Of a stretch of DNA of 64,000 nt, positions 39,985-48,872 are shown piece after piece. The position numbers and the translations under genes are program-made. The stretch is taken from the NCBI GenBank assembly GCA_913061095.1, contig CAJXVM010000013.1:62001-126000 (forward strand), read 5' to 3'. Numbering within the stretch: the first letter of the stretch is position 1; each line of letters begins with the position of its first letter. This DNA comes from an uncultured Ignavibacteria bacterium. Lineage in GTDB: Bacteria > Bacteroidota > Ignavibacteria > SZUA-365. Below the pieces are notes generated by a model that was not told where the DNA came from, made no database searches, and saw only the letters and a program-made list of their open reading frames with translations.

Positions 39985-40419
39985 GTGCGCCCGCCTGAAG
40001 CATTCCTTGACACGGGCGTTCTCACGGATCTGGCTGACAGCGGGCGGGCAGCTGCCGTTTCGCTCGACCGGCTGTCTTCCGTGGCCTTTGTCGTCACCAC
40101 CGTGCTGAATGCGGCCGAGCTGCTGCACCGTGCGGCGTCTGACGGGGAGAAAGCAGCGGCGCATGGCGTGCTCACAGGCGTACATGTGCTTGGATTTCAC
40201 CAGCGCTATGCTTCCGTGATTGCGGAGGCGCTGGACGCGAATCCGCCGGGCGGTCTCCGAGCCGCGATGCTTGCAGGTTTCTGTATCAGCAACCGCGTTC
40301 CCCTGGTTACTGACGACGTGAACCACTATCGCGGCATCCCGCATCTCACGGTAGTGGATATTGCAGACCTTTCGTCCGATCCGGATGCACTTGCCAGGGC
40401 GCTCCAATTGCGGTACTGA
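39985..40419 (+). CDS. Orphan PIN-domain (VapC-like) protein
   Basis: 144 aa from a GTG. The order of motifs fits a PIN nuclease: FLDTGVLTDL with the first Asp, LNAAELLHR with the Glu, and VTDDVNHYRGIPHL with the last Asp and the usual C-terminal pattern. The middle acidic position is not clearly conserved (GLRAAMLAG). No antitoxin gene is visible on either side, so it is either a solitary PIN protein or a toxin with a lost partner. Its Shine-Dalgarno sequence is weak. Confidence 0.6.
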   Translation: MRPPEAFLDTGVLTDLADSGRAAAVSLDRLSSVAFVVTTVLNAAELLHRAASDGEKAAAHGVLTGVHVLGFHQRYASVIAEALDANPPGGLRAAMLAGFCISNRVPLVTDDVNHYRGIPHLTVVDIADLSSDPDALARALQLRY

Positions 40420-40612
40420 CAGCACACGGGCGTGACCGCAGCAGAATTCGCCCCGTCCGCATGGAATTCAATCCGATTCTGCGGTGTTGAAATCATATAG
40501 TGGTACGATTGTATCGAAACCACGCGCGATGTCCCTGCGTATTATGATGACGCGGGCAAGACGAACGACCGATAACCCGTCTCAGGAATGTTCATCACAG
40601 CAAGGTGATTGA

Positions 40613-41476
40613 GTGAGGATATCGAAACAGTATACCAACCGGGAAAGCCAGTCACTGGACAAGTATCTCCAGGAGATCGGCAAGGTTGATCTTCTGACGC
40701 CTGATGAGGAAATCGAGCTGGCCAAGAAGATCAAGGCCGGCGGCGGTGGTGCGCAGGCCGCCCTCGAAAAGCTGACCAAGGCAAATCTGCGCTTTGTGGT
40801 CTCCGTGGCGAAGCAGTACCAGAATCAGGGGCTCTCGCTCGGCGATCTGATCAACGAGGGGAACCTCGGACTGATCAAGGCGGCGAAGCGTTTTGACGAA
40901 ACGCGCGGATTCAAGTTCATCTCCTACGCGGTGTGGTGGATTCGTCAGTCCATTCTCCAGGCGCTCGCCGAGCAGTCGCGCATCGTGCGTCTGCCCCTCA
41001 ACCGCGTCGGTGCCCTCAACAAGATCGGCAAGAAATTCAGCGAACTGGAGCAGAGCTACGAGCGCGAACCCAGTGCCAGCGAACTTGCCGAAGAACTCGA
41101 CATGACGCTTTTCGAAGTGGCCGACACCCTGAAAATATCCGGCCGTCACATCTCGGTGGACGCGCCTTTCGCGCAGGGTGAAGACAACAGGCTGCTCGAC
41201 GTCATCCAGGACGACCGCCAGCCCAATCCCGACATGACGCTGATGACCGAGTCGCTGAAAGTGGAGGTCCGCCGCGCACTGGCCACGCTCAGCGAACGCG
41301 AGGCGGAAGTCATCCGCCTGTATTTCGGGCTCGACCGCGAACACTCGCTGACGCTCGAGGAAATCGGCGAGAAGTTCAATCTGACTCGCGAACGCGTGCG
41401 CCAGATCAAGGAGAAGGCCATCCGCCGTCTGCGCCACGCTTCCCGCAGCAAGCAGCTTCGTTCCTATCTCGGCTGA
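40613..41476 (+). CDS. rpoD: Primary RNA polymerase sigma factor (RpoD/SigA)
   Basis: 287 aa, short and lacking region 1.1, as in Bacteroidota and Chlorobi. Region 1.2 is [16 protein letters not shown]. Region 2 includes [20 protein letters not shown] and the melting segment [15 protein letters not shown]. Region 4 ends with the -35-recognition helix-turn-helix ([20 protein letters not shown]). The start is GTG at 40613 (MRISKQY). It has its own promoter region of about 190 bp upstream and a strong terminator downstream. Confidence 0.96.
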   Translation: MRISKQYTNRESQSLDKYLQEIGKVDLLTPDEEIELAKKIKAGGGGAQAALEKLTKANLRFVVSVAKQYQNQGLSLGDLINEGNLGLIKAAKRFDETRGFKFISYAVWWIRQSILQALAEQSRIVRLPLNRVGALNKIGKKFSELEQSYEREPSASELAEELDMTLFEVADTLKISGRHISVDAPFAQGEDNRLLDVIQDDRQPNPDMTLMTESLKVEVRRALATLSEREAEVIRLYFGLDREHSLTLEEIGEKFNLTRERVRQIKEKAIRRLRHASRSKQLRSYLG

Positions 41477-41502
41477 CTGCCTTTCCCGGCACTCATTCTT
41501 GG

Positions 41503-41531
41503 ACGCTCCCGGCGACGGGAGCGTTTTTTTT
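41503..41531 (+). terminator. Rho-independent terminator of rpoD
   Basis: ACGCTCCC (41503-41510) and GGGAGCGT (41517-41524) form the stem around GGCGAC, followed by eight T. Confidence 0.9.
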
Positions 41532-41638
41532 CGGGCTGCCCGGCTGTGCGGATGATTACAGTGCATGGGAATGATTTGCGCTGGAAATCGGCGCAAGAAA
41601 ATCAAGGTCATGAAAAAACGCATGCACGGAATTGGGCA

Positions 41639-41667
41639 TTGAGTCTTTGCTCAATGATGTCTATACT
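41639..41667 (+). promoter_or_regulatory. Sigma-70-like promoter of a small transcription unit
   Basis: TTGAGT (41639-41644), a 17-bp spacer and TATACT (41662-41667). It sits between the rpoD terminator and another terminator at 41923, so it would drive a transcript of about 280 nt. Confidence 0.5.
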
Positions 41668-41708
41668 GTGCCCCTGTGAATCGCTGATGTTTCACCGTGG
41701 AGTTCTGT

Positions 41709-41900
41709 ATGAGGAGAGTTGCGTTACCGTTATCAGAACGATTCACTGTTCATGCCGTCGGATTACTCAACAAGGTGCACCATGCTCACCAGTCCAAACA
41801 ACAGGACGGGCAGCTGCACACGATCCGCATGGCACGGAACATGAATTTTTCGCTGCGGCAGGCCGACGAGAAGACGCTTCAACGGCGTATCGGTCTGTAA
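41709..41900 (+). CDS. Possible small protein, or part of a non-coding RNA
   Basis: 63-codon frame (starts MRRVALPLSE, ends RRIGL) that lies entirely inside the promoter-terminator unit and stops 22 bp before the terminator stem. GGAG sits 8 bp before the ATG. The sequence is basic, has no signal or membrane helix, and resembles nothing I know. It could instead be an untranslated regulatory RNA. The rest of the gap (41532-41638 and 41955-42039) shows no gene. Confidence 0.35.
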   Translation: MRRVALPLSERFTVHAVGLLNKVHHAHQSKQQDGQLHTIRMARNMNFSLRQADEKTLQRRIGL

Positions 41901-41922
41901 ACCACCCCACCATTTTTTCATT

Positions 41923-41954
41923 CCGCTCCGCCCCTCCCGGCGGAGCGGTTTTTT
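41923..41954 (+). terminator. Strong rho-independent terminator
   Basis: A perfect 10-bp stem, CCGCTCCGCC (41923-41932) with GGCGGAGCGG (41939-41948), loop CCTCCC, then six T. It ends the small unit upstream of the YggX-like gene. Confidence 0.9.
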
Positions 41955-42039
41955 ATTATCCGGCGCGAGGGAACCGTTTCACCCCTGTTCCGGTGTTGTG
42001 TAGCTTTGAGCATCGACCATCAGGAAAGGAGATAGAAAA

Positions 42040-42315
42040 GTGCCCGTCATCACATGCTCCCGCTGCGGCGAGGAGAAAGAAGCCGTCACGAAAACAGCCT
42101 TCTACCGCGGCGAGGTGCGCGAGAAGCTGCTTGCCCATGCCTGCCAGCAATGCTGGGACGAATGGATCAAGATGCAGATCATGCTCATCAACGAATACCG
42201 CCTCAACCTCATGGATCCCGCTACCGACGAGTTCCTCAACAAACAGGTGCTCGCATTCTTCAATCTCGGCGAAGGCGACGATGCCGCCACGGTGAATTAT
42301 ACGCCACCGGAGTAG
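42040..42315 (+). CDS. YggX-like Fe(2+)-trafficking/oxidative-damage protein with two CxxC motifs
   Basis: 91 aa from a GTG preceded by AGGAAAGGAG. The second half matches YggX (WDEWIKMQIMLINEYRLNLM ... YTPPE), a small protein that protects iron-sulfur clusters from oxidation. Unlike E. coli YggX, the first half carries CSRC (C6 and C9) and CQQC (C35 and C38), which together would make a zinc- or iron-binding knuckle. It is monocistronic between a terminator and the tRNA. Confidence 0.8.
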   Translation: MPVITCSRCGEEKEAVTKTAFYRGEVREKLLAHACQQCWDEWIKMQIMLINEYRLNLMDPATDEFLNKQVLAFFNLGEGDDAATVNYTPPE

Positions 42316-42458
42316 CATCTGCTCGCAGCGCTATCCGCTCATAGTGGCATCCGGTCGCAGCGGTATCCCACCTGGAGCGGAATCCCGCCGGAATCGAATA
42401 CATCTGCCGTACGGGACATCCGCGCCTGCTCCGTGCAATCGAAATGAGTAGATAAACA

Positions 42459-42486
42459 ACGGGCCGATTCAATCGAATCGGCCCGT
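42459..42486 (-). terminator. Hairpin 3' of the tRNA gene, probable terminator
   Basis: ACGGGCCGATT (42459-42469) and AATCGGCCCGT (42476-42486) make an 11-bp perfect stem. On the minus strand it is followed by GTTGTTTATC, a poor U-tract. It lies 40 bp downstream of the tRNA and may also end the YggX-like transcript on the plus strand. Confidence 0.5.
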
Positions 42487-42525
42487 CGTGCATTCACTGC
42501 TTCCAAGAGGGTTGGGAGCAGTAAG

Positions 42526-42599
42526 TGGGCCCTGCAGGACTTGAACCTGCGACCAATGGATTATGAGTCCACCGCTCTAACCAACTGAGCTAAGGGCCC
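42526..42599 (-). tRNA. tRNA with CAU anticodon, probably tRNA-Ile2 (or elongator tRNA-Met)
   Basis: The minus strand folds as a full 74-nt tRNA without encoded CCA. The acceptor stem is GGGCCCT/AGGGCCC, the D-arm is TAGCTCAGTTGGTTAGAGC, the anticodon loop is CTCATAA, and the T-arm is GCAGGTTCAAGTCCTGC. The variable region and the GGGCCC acceptor resemble the E. coli Ile2 tRNA, whose CAU is changed to lysidine-AU by TilS. Elongator Met cannot be excluded by eye. Confidence 0.9.
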
Positions 42600-42729
42600 T
42601 GAACTTCTCAAATTACAGCCGATGCGGCCGAAATGCAATACGGATCGCGGCCAATTGCATTGCCTTGATTACACAATTTCCGTATGTTTTTCTCTGATTG
42701 AACTCACGTCCGTTGAACAGGAGTACCTC

Positions 42730-42990
42730 ATGGCTGACCAGGCGACTCTCGAAGCACAGATTGAAGATGTCCTTCATAACCAGATCCGTCCCTATATCGA
42801 GGCAGACGGCGGAAAAATCACGTTTGTCGAAATGAAAGACGGTGTGGTGTACGTCGAACTCGCCGGCGCCTGCGGTACCTGCCCCTCCGCGCAGATGACG
42901 CTGAAGGGCGGCGTCGAGGCCATCCTCAAACGCCGCTTCCCGGAAATCGTCTCGGTGGAACTCGCGCACAACGAAAACACCTGGGTCTGA
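42730..42990 (+). CDS. NifU C-terminal-domain Fe-S scaffold protein
   Basis: 86 aa made only of the NifU-C fold. The motif GACGTCPSAQMTLK holds the CxxC (C48 and C51) that carries a transient 4Fe-4S cluster, and RPYIEADGG is the usual N-terminal signature. It delivers or stores Fe-S clusters in the cytoplasm. The start is the ATG at 42730, preceded by ACAGGAG. It is followed by a good terminator, so it is monocistronic. Confidence 0.92.
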   Translation: MADQATLEAQIEDVLHNQIRPYIEADGGKITFVEMKDGVVYVELAGACGTCPSAQMTLKGGVEAILKRRFPEIVSVELAHNENTWV

Positions 42991-43097
42991 TACCGCGGAC
43001 CGCGCCGTCGGTCGGAGACCTCTGCCCTTCCTGCCGCAAAGCGTTCACACCGGCAGCCGCGCGGCTGTCAAAGCATGTGATCGTCCCGAACATCTCA

Positions 43098-43124
43098 CGC
43101 CCCTGCACGATGCGGGGGCGTTTT
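43098..43124 (+). terminator. Rho-independent terminator after the NifU-like gene
   Basis: CGCCCCTGCA (43098-43107) pairs with TGCGGGGGCG (43111-43120, one G-U pair) around CGA, followed by TTTT. Confidence 0.8.
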
Positions 43125-43145
43125 GTCAGCAGAAAGGATATTCGA

Positions 43146-43685
43146 ATGAAAGCGATCCTCTTTTTCCTGCTCCTTCCCGCGGTGTGCCTCGCGCAGGATG
43201 CGCTGCATCACGGTACGCGTCCGGTGGACTTCGACCGTCCCCAGCCGCCCACCGAACAGGCGGCCGAGCTCATCGAGCCGCTGGAGGTCGCCTATCCCGA
43301 CACCGCCATGAAGCAGGGCTGGGAGGGCGTCACCGTCGTGGCCGCGTGGATCGACCGCCGGGGTGACGTGGCCTATGCCGAAGTCGCACGCAGCAGCGAC
43401 TACGCCATGCTTGACTCCATCGCCCTGCATTCCGTGCTCCGCGGCTATTTCAAGGCCGCCCAGCGCGGAGGCCGGCCGGTCGGCTCGCGCGTCAGTATCC
43501 CGGTGGAATTCCGCCTTCGGCGGGATCGGGAAAACTACGACGCCGTGAAATCCGGCGAAGAACTGCAGCAGGAGGCCGAAGAGCTTCGCCGTGCCCGCGA
43601 CATGCTCGAAGAGGAGCGGCGGCGCCTGCAGGAGGAAATCCGGCGGCTGAAAGAAAAGCAGACCCCCGATTCACTCAGCGGGTGA
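43146..43685 (+). CDS. Secreted TonB C-terminal-domain protein without membrane anchor
   Basis: 179 aa. A cleavable signal peptide (ending CLAQ) leads directly into a TonB-C domain (about 40-125: LEVAYPDTAMKQGWEGVTVV ... VSIPVEFRL). A charged coiled coil (about 135-170) follows. Normal TonB has an N-terminal transmembrane anchor and a proline-rich spacer; both are absent, so this protein is probably free in the periplasm and cannot couple to ExbBD directly. No exbB or exbD is nearby. Its last 11 bases overlap the convergent T9SS gene. Confidence 0.8.
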   Translation: MKAILFFLLLPAVCLAQDALHHGTRPVDFDRPQPPTEQAAELIEPLEVAYPDTAMKQGWEGVTVVAAWIDRRGDVAYAEVARSSDYAMLDSIALHSVLRGYFKAAQRGGRPVGSRVSIPVEFRLRRDRENYDAVKSGEELQQEAEELRRARDMLEEERRRLQEEIRRLKEKQTPDSLSG

Positions 43686-44661
43686 GTACGATGCGCCGGG
43701 TGGTGCGCGTGCCGCTGCCCGCGATCTGCAGAAGATACACGCCCGGTGGCAGGGAGCCGGTGGACAGCGTGACGTGCTGCGTGCCGGGGGACATTGCGCC
43801 GAGATTTCGCACGGGGGATACCTCACGTCCGAGAAGATCGGTCATCCGCAGGCTGAGTGCGGCGCGGCGTTCGAGCGAAAGCACCACCGTGACCGGCGCT
43901 CCCGCCCTTGCGGGTAGGGGATGGATGTCCGAAATGCTGAATCCCGCCGGCGTGCGGACCACGGGGTGGACGGCAGTCTCCGTGCTGAAGTGAAACCAGT
44001 TGAAGCGCGCCTGCTCGGGATCGACAGTCGTGTACAGTCCGTCACCGTTCGCCGCCTGCAGTCCGATGCGCACCTGACCCGTGGGAAAATCGATGGTGTC
44101 GCTTGCCACGGCATCCCAGCCCGACCATTCTCCGCCGTTGACCTGCAGCCGGTACGCGGCCGTGAACACGTTTCCATCCCGCCGGATCAGCCGCAGCCGG
44201 TATACGAGGTCGGGTTCGTAGATCGGCAGCGGCGTCCCGAGATATTTGAAATGCGGTTCCCCGCCGGTCTCCCATTCCAGCCAGATACTGTTGCGGGCAT
44301 CGTGTATGCCTCGTGATACACGGATGTAATTGTCGTCGTCGATGTAGTAGACCAGCCCGGCGTTCTGAAACAGCCACTCGGGTTCGAAGCGCAGCTCAGT
44401 GTCCATCATGAAGTCGTCCTGATAATTCAGCGGCTGCAGCAGCATGTTGCTCACGTTGTTGAACATTGTGCCGTTCAGTGCGCCCCGTTCGGTCTGTATG
44501 CGCAGCTCTCCAGCGGACACGGTCCAGTGGGGCGGATTTTCGCGCACCCACTCCCAGCCGGACTCCAGCGCCTGGCCGTCGAATTCGTCGTTGAACTGTC
44601 CCTTCGCGGCACTGCCCAGCAGTATCAGCAGCACCGTGACGGATAGCATTCTGCGTATCAT
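43675..44661 (-). CDS. Secreted DUF1349-like (concanavalin-type) protein with T9SS tail
   Basis: 328 aa. Signal peptide ending AAKGQ. The body matches the DUF1349/beta-xylosidase C-terminal lectin-like fold: FNDEFDGQALESGWEWVREN, LLQPLNYQDDF, AGLVYYIDDDNYIRVSRG. The C terminus is a T9SS sorting domain (DLLGREVSPVRNLG ... LPPGVYLLQIAG ... IVLTR). It may bind carbohydrate at the cell surface. The start is the ATG of MIRRMLS, ahead of the signal sequence. It is divergent from the VWA gene (233 bp apart). Confidence 0.82.
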   Translation of the reverse strand: MIRRMLSVTVLLILLGSAAKGQFNDEFDGQALESGWEWVRENPPHWTVSAGELRIQTERGALNGTMFNNVSNMLLQPLNYQDDFMMDTELRFEPEWLFQNAGLVYYIDDDNYIRVSRGIHDARNSIWLEWETGGEPHFKYLGTPLPIYEPDLVYRLRLIRRDGNVFTAAYRLQVNGGEWSGWDAVASDTIDFPTGQVRIGLQAANGDGLYTTVDPEQARFNWFHFSTETAVHPVVRTPAGFSISDIHPLPARAGAPVTVVLSLERRAALSLRMTDLLGREVSPVRNLGAMSPGTQHVTLSTGSLPPGVYLLQIAGSGTRTTRRIVLTR

Positions 44662-44894
44662 GGTTCGTCCTCCGGATTGAATATGGAGCGGCGGCTCCGC
44701 GCACACCGCAGCGGCATGTGCAGTGAGCGGATGCGTTGAGTCCGCCGCAGAATGTGTGTCGTCTGGTCGACCGCATCGTAGACACCCGAGCCCGCGATTC
44801 GTTCCCAACGGCAGGGCGCCGGTTGTCACGCAGCACATGCCTCATTGTTCTGTCCCCCACTTTGGTCTTGCGGAAGAGACGGCTGTGATGTAGT

Positions 44895-46958
44895 ATGATC
44901 GATGATTGTTCCCATAACGTGATGCCGATGACACTACTTCGACGATTTCCGATACAGCTGCTTTCGGGACTTCTTCTCATCACCGCTCTTGCGCTGCCCG
45001 CGACACTCAGGGCCCAGCAGCTCGACGTGGCCATTACCGACGTGGATTTCAGCCAGCTGCCGCGCGTGACCTTCAAGGCCTGCGTGCGGGAGAACGGACA
45101 GATTGTCCGCGGCCTCGACGAGTCGATGTTCATGCTGCTCGAGAACGGCACGCCGCAGAATATCTCCATCCGCTGCCCGGATCCGACGGAGATCAATTCC
45201 GTGGCCCTGGTGCTCGACAACAGCGGATCGATCTTCGCGGCGCTTCCGAAGCTCGTCGAGGCGTCGAAGCGGCTGGTGGATTCGCTGGGCGACAACGACG
45301 AAGCGGCGATCGTCACTTTCGGTCGCAGCATCCAGATCGAGCAGGCCTTCACCACCGATAAAACCCGTCTCAAAAATGTGCTCGACGGCATGGTCGCCAG
45401 CGGGGGCACGGCCATGTTCGATGCCGCCATCGAAGCGTGCAATCAGCTCGAGCAGCGCAGCGGCAACCGGCATGCGGTGATCATTTCCGACGGAGAAGAC
45501 AATCTTTCCTCCGCCACCGTCGACGACGTGATCGAAGTGGCCAACCTGCTCGATATCAAGTTGCACACCATCGCCTTCGACATCGCTCCCGATGTGCAGG
45601 ATCAGATGCGCCGCATGGCCGTTGAGACGGGCGGCGTGTACTTCTTTGTCTCGCGGCCGAGCGAACTGACGACGGTGTATGAAAAAATCGCCGATATCAT
45701 TACCGAACCCTGCTGTATCGGGGAATATGTATCCGACAATTGTGAGTATACCGAACGGTCACTGCTGCTTACGGTCAACGATGGATCCCGCAGCGGCACG
45801 AACCAGGTGACGCTGCCCTGTCCTTGGCGCAGCGAACAGAGCACGCTCACCGTGGATGTTCCCGAAGAACTCACCCCGCTCGCCACCGGCAGGGGATACA
45901 TCGACATCGCGCCCGTTCCGTCGCTGGAGCTGAAGCTCACACTCTCGTTCACACTCGTGTACGATGAGAACCTCGTGGAAATCCCGCTTCTGCCCTTCAC
46001 GCTGGCGACGATCGCCCAGAATCAGCTGGTGGACATGAAGCGCATCAGCCCGGGACGCCTGCGCTTCACCTTATCCGAGATCGAACCGGCACTGGCGACC
46101 TCCCGGCTGGTCGGCTTTCCCATTCAGGCACTGGTGGCGGACAGCAGTAAACGTGTCTCCTTCCGCATCGAAGACCCGGAAATCGTGGGGTGTCCGACGG
46201 AATTCACGATGGTACCCGACTCCACACTGATCTGCCAGTGCTTCCGCGCGCTCGACGTGGAAATGGATTCGCTGCGCGTCTACGCGGCCAACGAGCGGAT
46301 CAGCATCCCTGTGCGCATCTCGGGTGGACTCGAGACGGGACTTCCCATGCTCGCCTCGATCGCGGTAGCACTGCCTGAAGGCGCCGATGATATTTCGGTG
46401 CTGCCCGGAACGCTGGTCAATGCGGAGGATCTCGAGTGGGAGATCAGTGGCAGCCGCCTCGATGTTGCGACGCGCGGAACGGTGCTGCCGCGGGATACCA
46501 GTGGCGTGCTGGTCCGCATCGTGCTTGGTCCCAACACCGGCAAGGATGTGCAGCAGCACCGCATCGCACTGCTCGCAAGCGAACTGTGGCAGCGCTGTTG
46601 TCCGACCGACGGCGATCTGCCCGTGCTGCGTGTGCTGCAGGACGGCAACTGCTCGGTCATCCTGCGGCGGGCCGCACCGCAGGTGGAAGTGGAGAACGCG
46701 CCCAATCCGTTTTCCGTGACCGACGGCGGAAGAACGACGGTCATCCTGCACGTGCCGGAACAGCTCAATGGCGCAGACGTGTGTCTGGACATACACGACA
46801 GCCGCGGCACGCATGTTCGGACGCTGTATCACGGTCCGTTGCCGGAAGGCGAGCATCACATTCCCTTCGACGCCGGCGACCTGCCCGCAGGCACGTATTA
46901 TGCCGTGCTCGTCAGCGGCCGGACCGTCGTCACGCGTACCATGCTCTACGTACGCTGA
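44895..46958 (+). CDS. VWA-domain surface protein with T9SS tail
   Basis: 687 aa. Signal peptide ending LRAQ. A VWA domain (about 100-270) has an intact MIDAS: LDNSGS, GGTAMFDA and SDGEDN. A cysteine-rich segment (EPCCIGEYVSDNCEY) follows, then two beta domains; the second (about 465-590) looks cohesin-like. A T9SS sorting tail (NAPNPFSV ... LPAGTYYAVLVSG ... MLYVR) closes the protein. It resembles the first third and the tail of the 1403-aa protein but lacks the two-cysteine repeat array. The ATGs at 44895 and 44922 are both possible. A role in adhesion or ligand binding is inference. Confidence 0.83.
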   Translation: MIDDCSHNVMPMTLLRRFPIQLLSGLLLITALALPATLRAQQLDVAITDVDFSQLPRVTFKACVRENGQIVRGLDESMFMLLENGTPQNISIRCPDPTEINSVALVLDNSGSIFAALPKLVEASKRLVDSLGDNDEAAIVTFGRSIQIEQAFTTDKTRLKNVLDGMVASGGTAMFDAAIEACNQLEQRSGNRHAVIISDGEDNLSSATVDDVIEVANLLDIKLHTIAFDIAPDVQDQMRRMAVETGGVYFFVSRPSELTTVYEKIADIITEPCCIGEYVSDNCEYTERSLLLTVNDGSRSGTNQVTLPCPWRSEQSTLTVDVPEELTPLATGRGYIDIAPVPSLELKLTLSFTLVYDENLVEIPLLPFTLATIAQNQLVDMKRISPGRLRFTLSEIEPALATSRLVGFPIQALVADSSKRVSFRIEDPEIVGCPTEFTMVPDSTLICQCFRALDVEMDSLRVYAANERISIPVRISGGLETGLPMLASIAVALPEGADDISVLPGTLVNAEDLEWEISGSRLDVATRGTVLPRDTSGVLVRIVLGPNTGKDVQQHRIALLASELWQRCCPTDGDLPVLRVLQDGNCSVILRRAAPQVEVENAPNPFSVTDGGRTTVILHVPEQLNGADVCLDIHDSRGTHVRTLYHGPLPEGEHHIPFDAGDLPAGTYYAVLVSGRTVVTRTMLYVR

Positions 46959-47075
46959 GTGCGGTTGCACCCTTTCTCTTTCCCGATGCGGCGCTGCCGT
47001 GGCAGCCTTCCCCCCGCAGATCGCATACAGAGGTGTTTTTGCTCCTGAAACTCCCATGCCTTAGATTTCAAGACT

Positions 47076-48872
47076 ATGGAGTTTCCGGAGAAACTCATAC
47101 CACGCATACAGGCACTGTTTCGCCGGCTGTATTTTTCGCAGCCCAAGGAATGGGGAAAGAAGCTGGGACGCTTCACGCGCAGCGAATCGGTGCTCATTCT
47201 CATCGCGGCGGGCATCGGCATCGCCGCGGGCGGCGTGATTCTTCTCTTCAACTGGATCGTTGAGTTCGCCGGGGAGTATTTTCTCGAACTCTTCGCCCTC
47301 TCCCATGAAAATGAATACTGGCAGTACCTGCTGATTCCGTTGATCCCCGCTCTGGGCGGACTCGCGGTGGGCATTCTGCAGACGTATGGATTCAAGGCCA
47401 AGCCCGGCCACGGTGTGCCCGAGGTCATCCTTGCGTCACGTTTCTCACGCGGCCGCATTCAGCGCCGCGTCATCCTGCAGAAGCTGCTCACCGGCGCGCT
47501 GTCGATCGGCTCGGGCGGCGGCGGTGGACGCGAGGGTCCGATCATCCATGTCGGCGCGGCGGTGGGCATCGCCATCGCCAATCTCTTCCGGTTGACCCGC
47601 GATCAGAGCCGCACGCTCATCGCCTGCGGCGCGGCGGCGGGCATCAGCGGCATTTTCAATGCCCCGATGGGCGGAGTCATGTTTGTGCTCGAAGTCATCC
47701 TCGGGGATTTCCGTCTGAAGACATTTACGCCGGTGGTCGTGTCATCCGTCGCCGCCACGGCGATCACACGAAACGTCTACGGCAGCTTCGCGCTTGTCAA
47801 TGCGCCGTCAGGATTCTCCATCCATCTCCCCGAGTATCTTCTTTTTGCCGTGCTCGGCGTGATCATGGGATTGATGTCCGCGTATTTCACCCGCGTCATC
47901 ATCACTGTCGAGAAGCTCAGCCAGCGGTATCTGCAGACGACGGAAGTGCTGCGTCCCGCCGTGGGCGGACTGCTTGCGGGCATCCTGATTCTTTTCCTTC
48001 CGCAGCTGATGGAGCAGACGTACACGCCCGTCAACGATGCGCTGCACGCGTCGCTTCCGATATGGCTGATGCTGGTCGTGGCCTTTCTCAAACCCTGGCA
48101 CACGGCGGTCACCACGGGTACGGGCGGTACCGGCGGCGTGTTCGCGCCCGCATTGAAAAGCGGCGCGATGATCGGTGCCGTCTTCGGTCTGATCATGATG
48201 TCGCTTTTCCCGGACCTCGTCACCACGCCGACTGCGTATGCGCTCTCGGGCATGGGGGCGATACTCGCGGGCACGATGCATGCGCCGCTGACCGGCATCC
48301 TCATTCTCATTGAGATCAGCAACGACTATTCCATCGTGCTTCCCGCGATGCTGACGGCAATTCTCGCGACGGTCATTGCCCAGCGCTTCCTGCACACATC
48401 CATCTACAACTGGTCGATTGCCAAACCCGGCACGCGCATCGGGTCCTTCGCCTACGTGCCGCTGCTCAACACCATCACCATCGATCAGATCGTCGAGCGC
48501 GGCGTGGCGCATGTTTCGCCGGGTACGCCCATCCGCGACATCCTCGTGATTTTTGAGCAGACTCGGCACGATGCCGTGCTCGTGCTTGATGCGGAGCAGC
48601 GCTATCAGGGGCTCATCGAGTTCGAGGACGTGCGCAGTTTCATTGCCGAGCGTGAGCTGGTCGAGGGACTGGTGGCCGCCGACGTGATGGTGACGTCCAT
48701 CAAGCCCGTCTATGAACACACGACGCTCGACGTGATCCTGAAGCTGTTCGATGATTACGGGTGGACCGTGCTGCCGGTGCTTTCCGACGACGAGCAGCGC
48801 CGCGCGGTGGGACTCGTGACCGCCTATGACGCGCAGACCTATTACCGGCGTTCGGTCACGCGCGAGAGCTGA
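47076..48872 (+). CDS. CLC-type chloride channel/antiporter with CBS domains
   Basis: 598 aa. The membrane domain has the CLC filter motifs: KPGHGVPEV, GGGGREGP with the gating Glu, and TGGTGGVFAPAL. The inner-gate Glu of transporters (FVLEVILGD) is kept, so H+/Cl- exchange is likely. The C-terminal 150 residues form a CBS pair (ITIDQIVERG ... VAADVMVTSI), which usually senses adenine nucleotides. Its stop is directly next to that of the convergent LiaF-like gene. Confidence 0.93.
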   Translation: MEFPEKLIPRIQALFRRLYFSQPKEWGKKLGRFTRSESVLILIAAGIGIAAGGVILLFNWIVEFAGEYFLELFALSHENEYWQYLLIPLIPALGGLAVGILQTYGFKAKPGHGVPEVILASRFSRGRIQRRVILQKLLTGALSIGSGGGGGREGPIIHVGAAVGIAIANLFRLTRDQSRTLIACGAAAGISGIFNAPMGGVMFVLEVILGDFRLKTFTPVVVSSVAATAITRNVYGSFALVNAPSGFSIHLPEYLLFAVLGVIMGLMSAYFTRVIITVEKLSQRYLQTTEVLRPAVGGLLAGILILFLPQLMEQTYTPVNDALHASLPIWLMLVVAFLKPWHTAVTTGTGGTGGVFAPALKSGAMIGAVFGLIMMSLFPDLVTTPTAYALSGMGAILAGTMHAPLTGILILIEISNDYSIVLPAMLTAILATVIAQRFLHTSIYNWSIAKPGTRIGSFAYVPLLNTITIDQIVERGVAHVSPGTPIRDILVIFEQTRHDAVLVLDAEQRYQGLIEFEDVRSFIAERELVEGLVAADVMVTSIKPVYEHTTLDVILKLFDDYGWTVLPVLSDDEQRRAVGLVTAYDAQTYYRRSVTRES

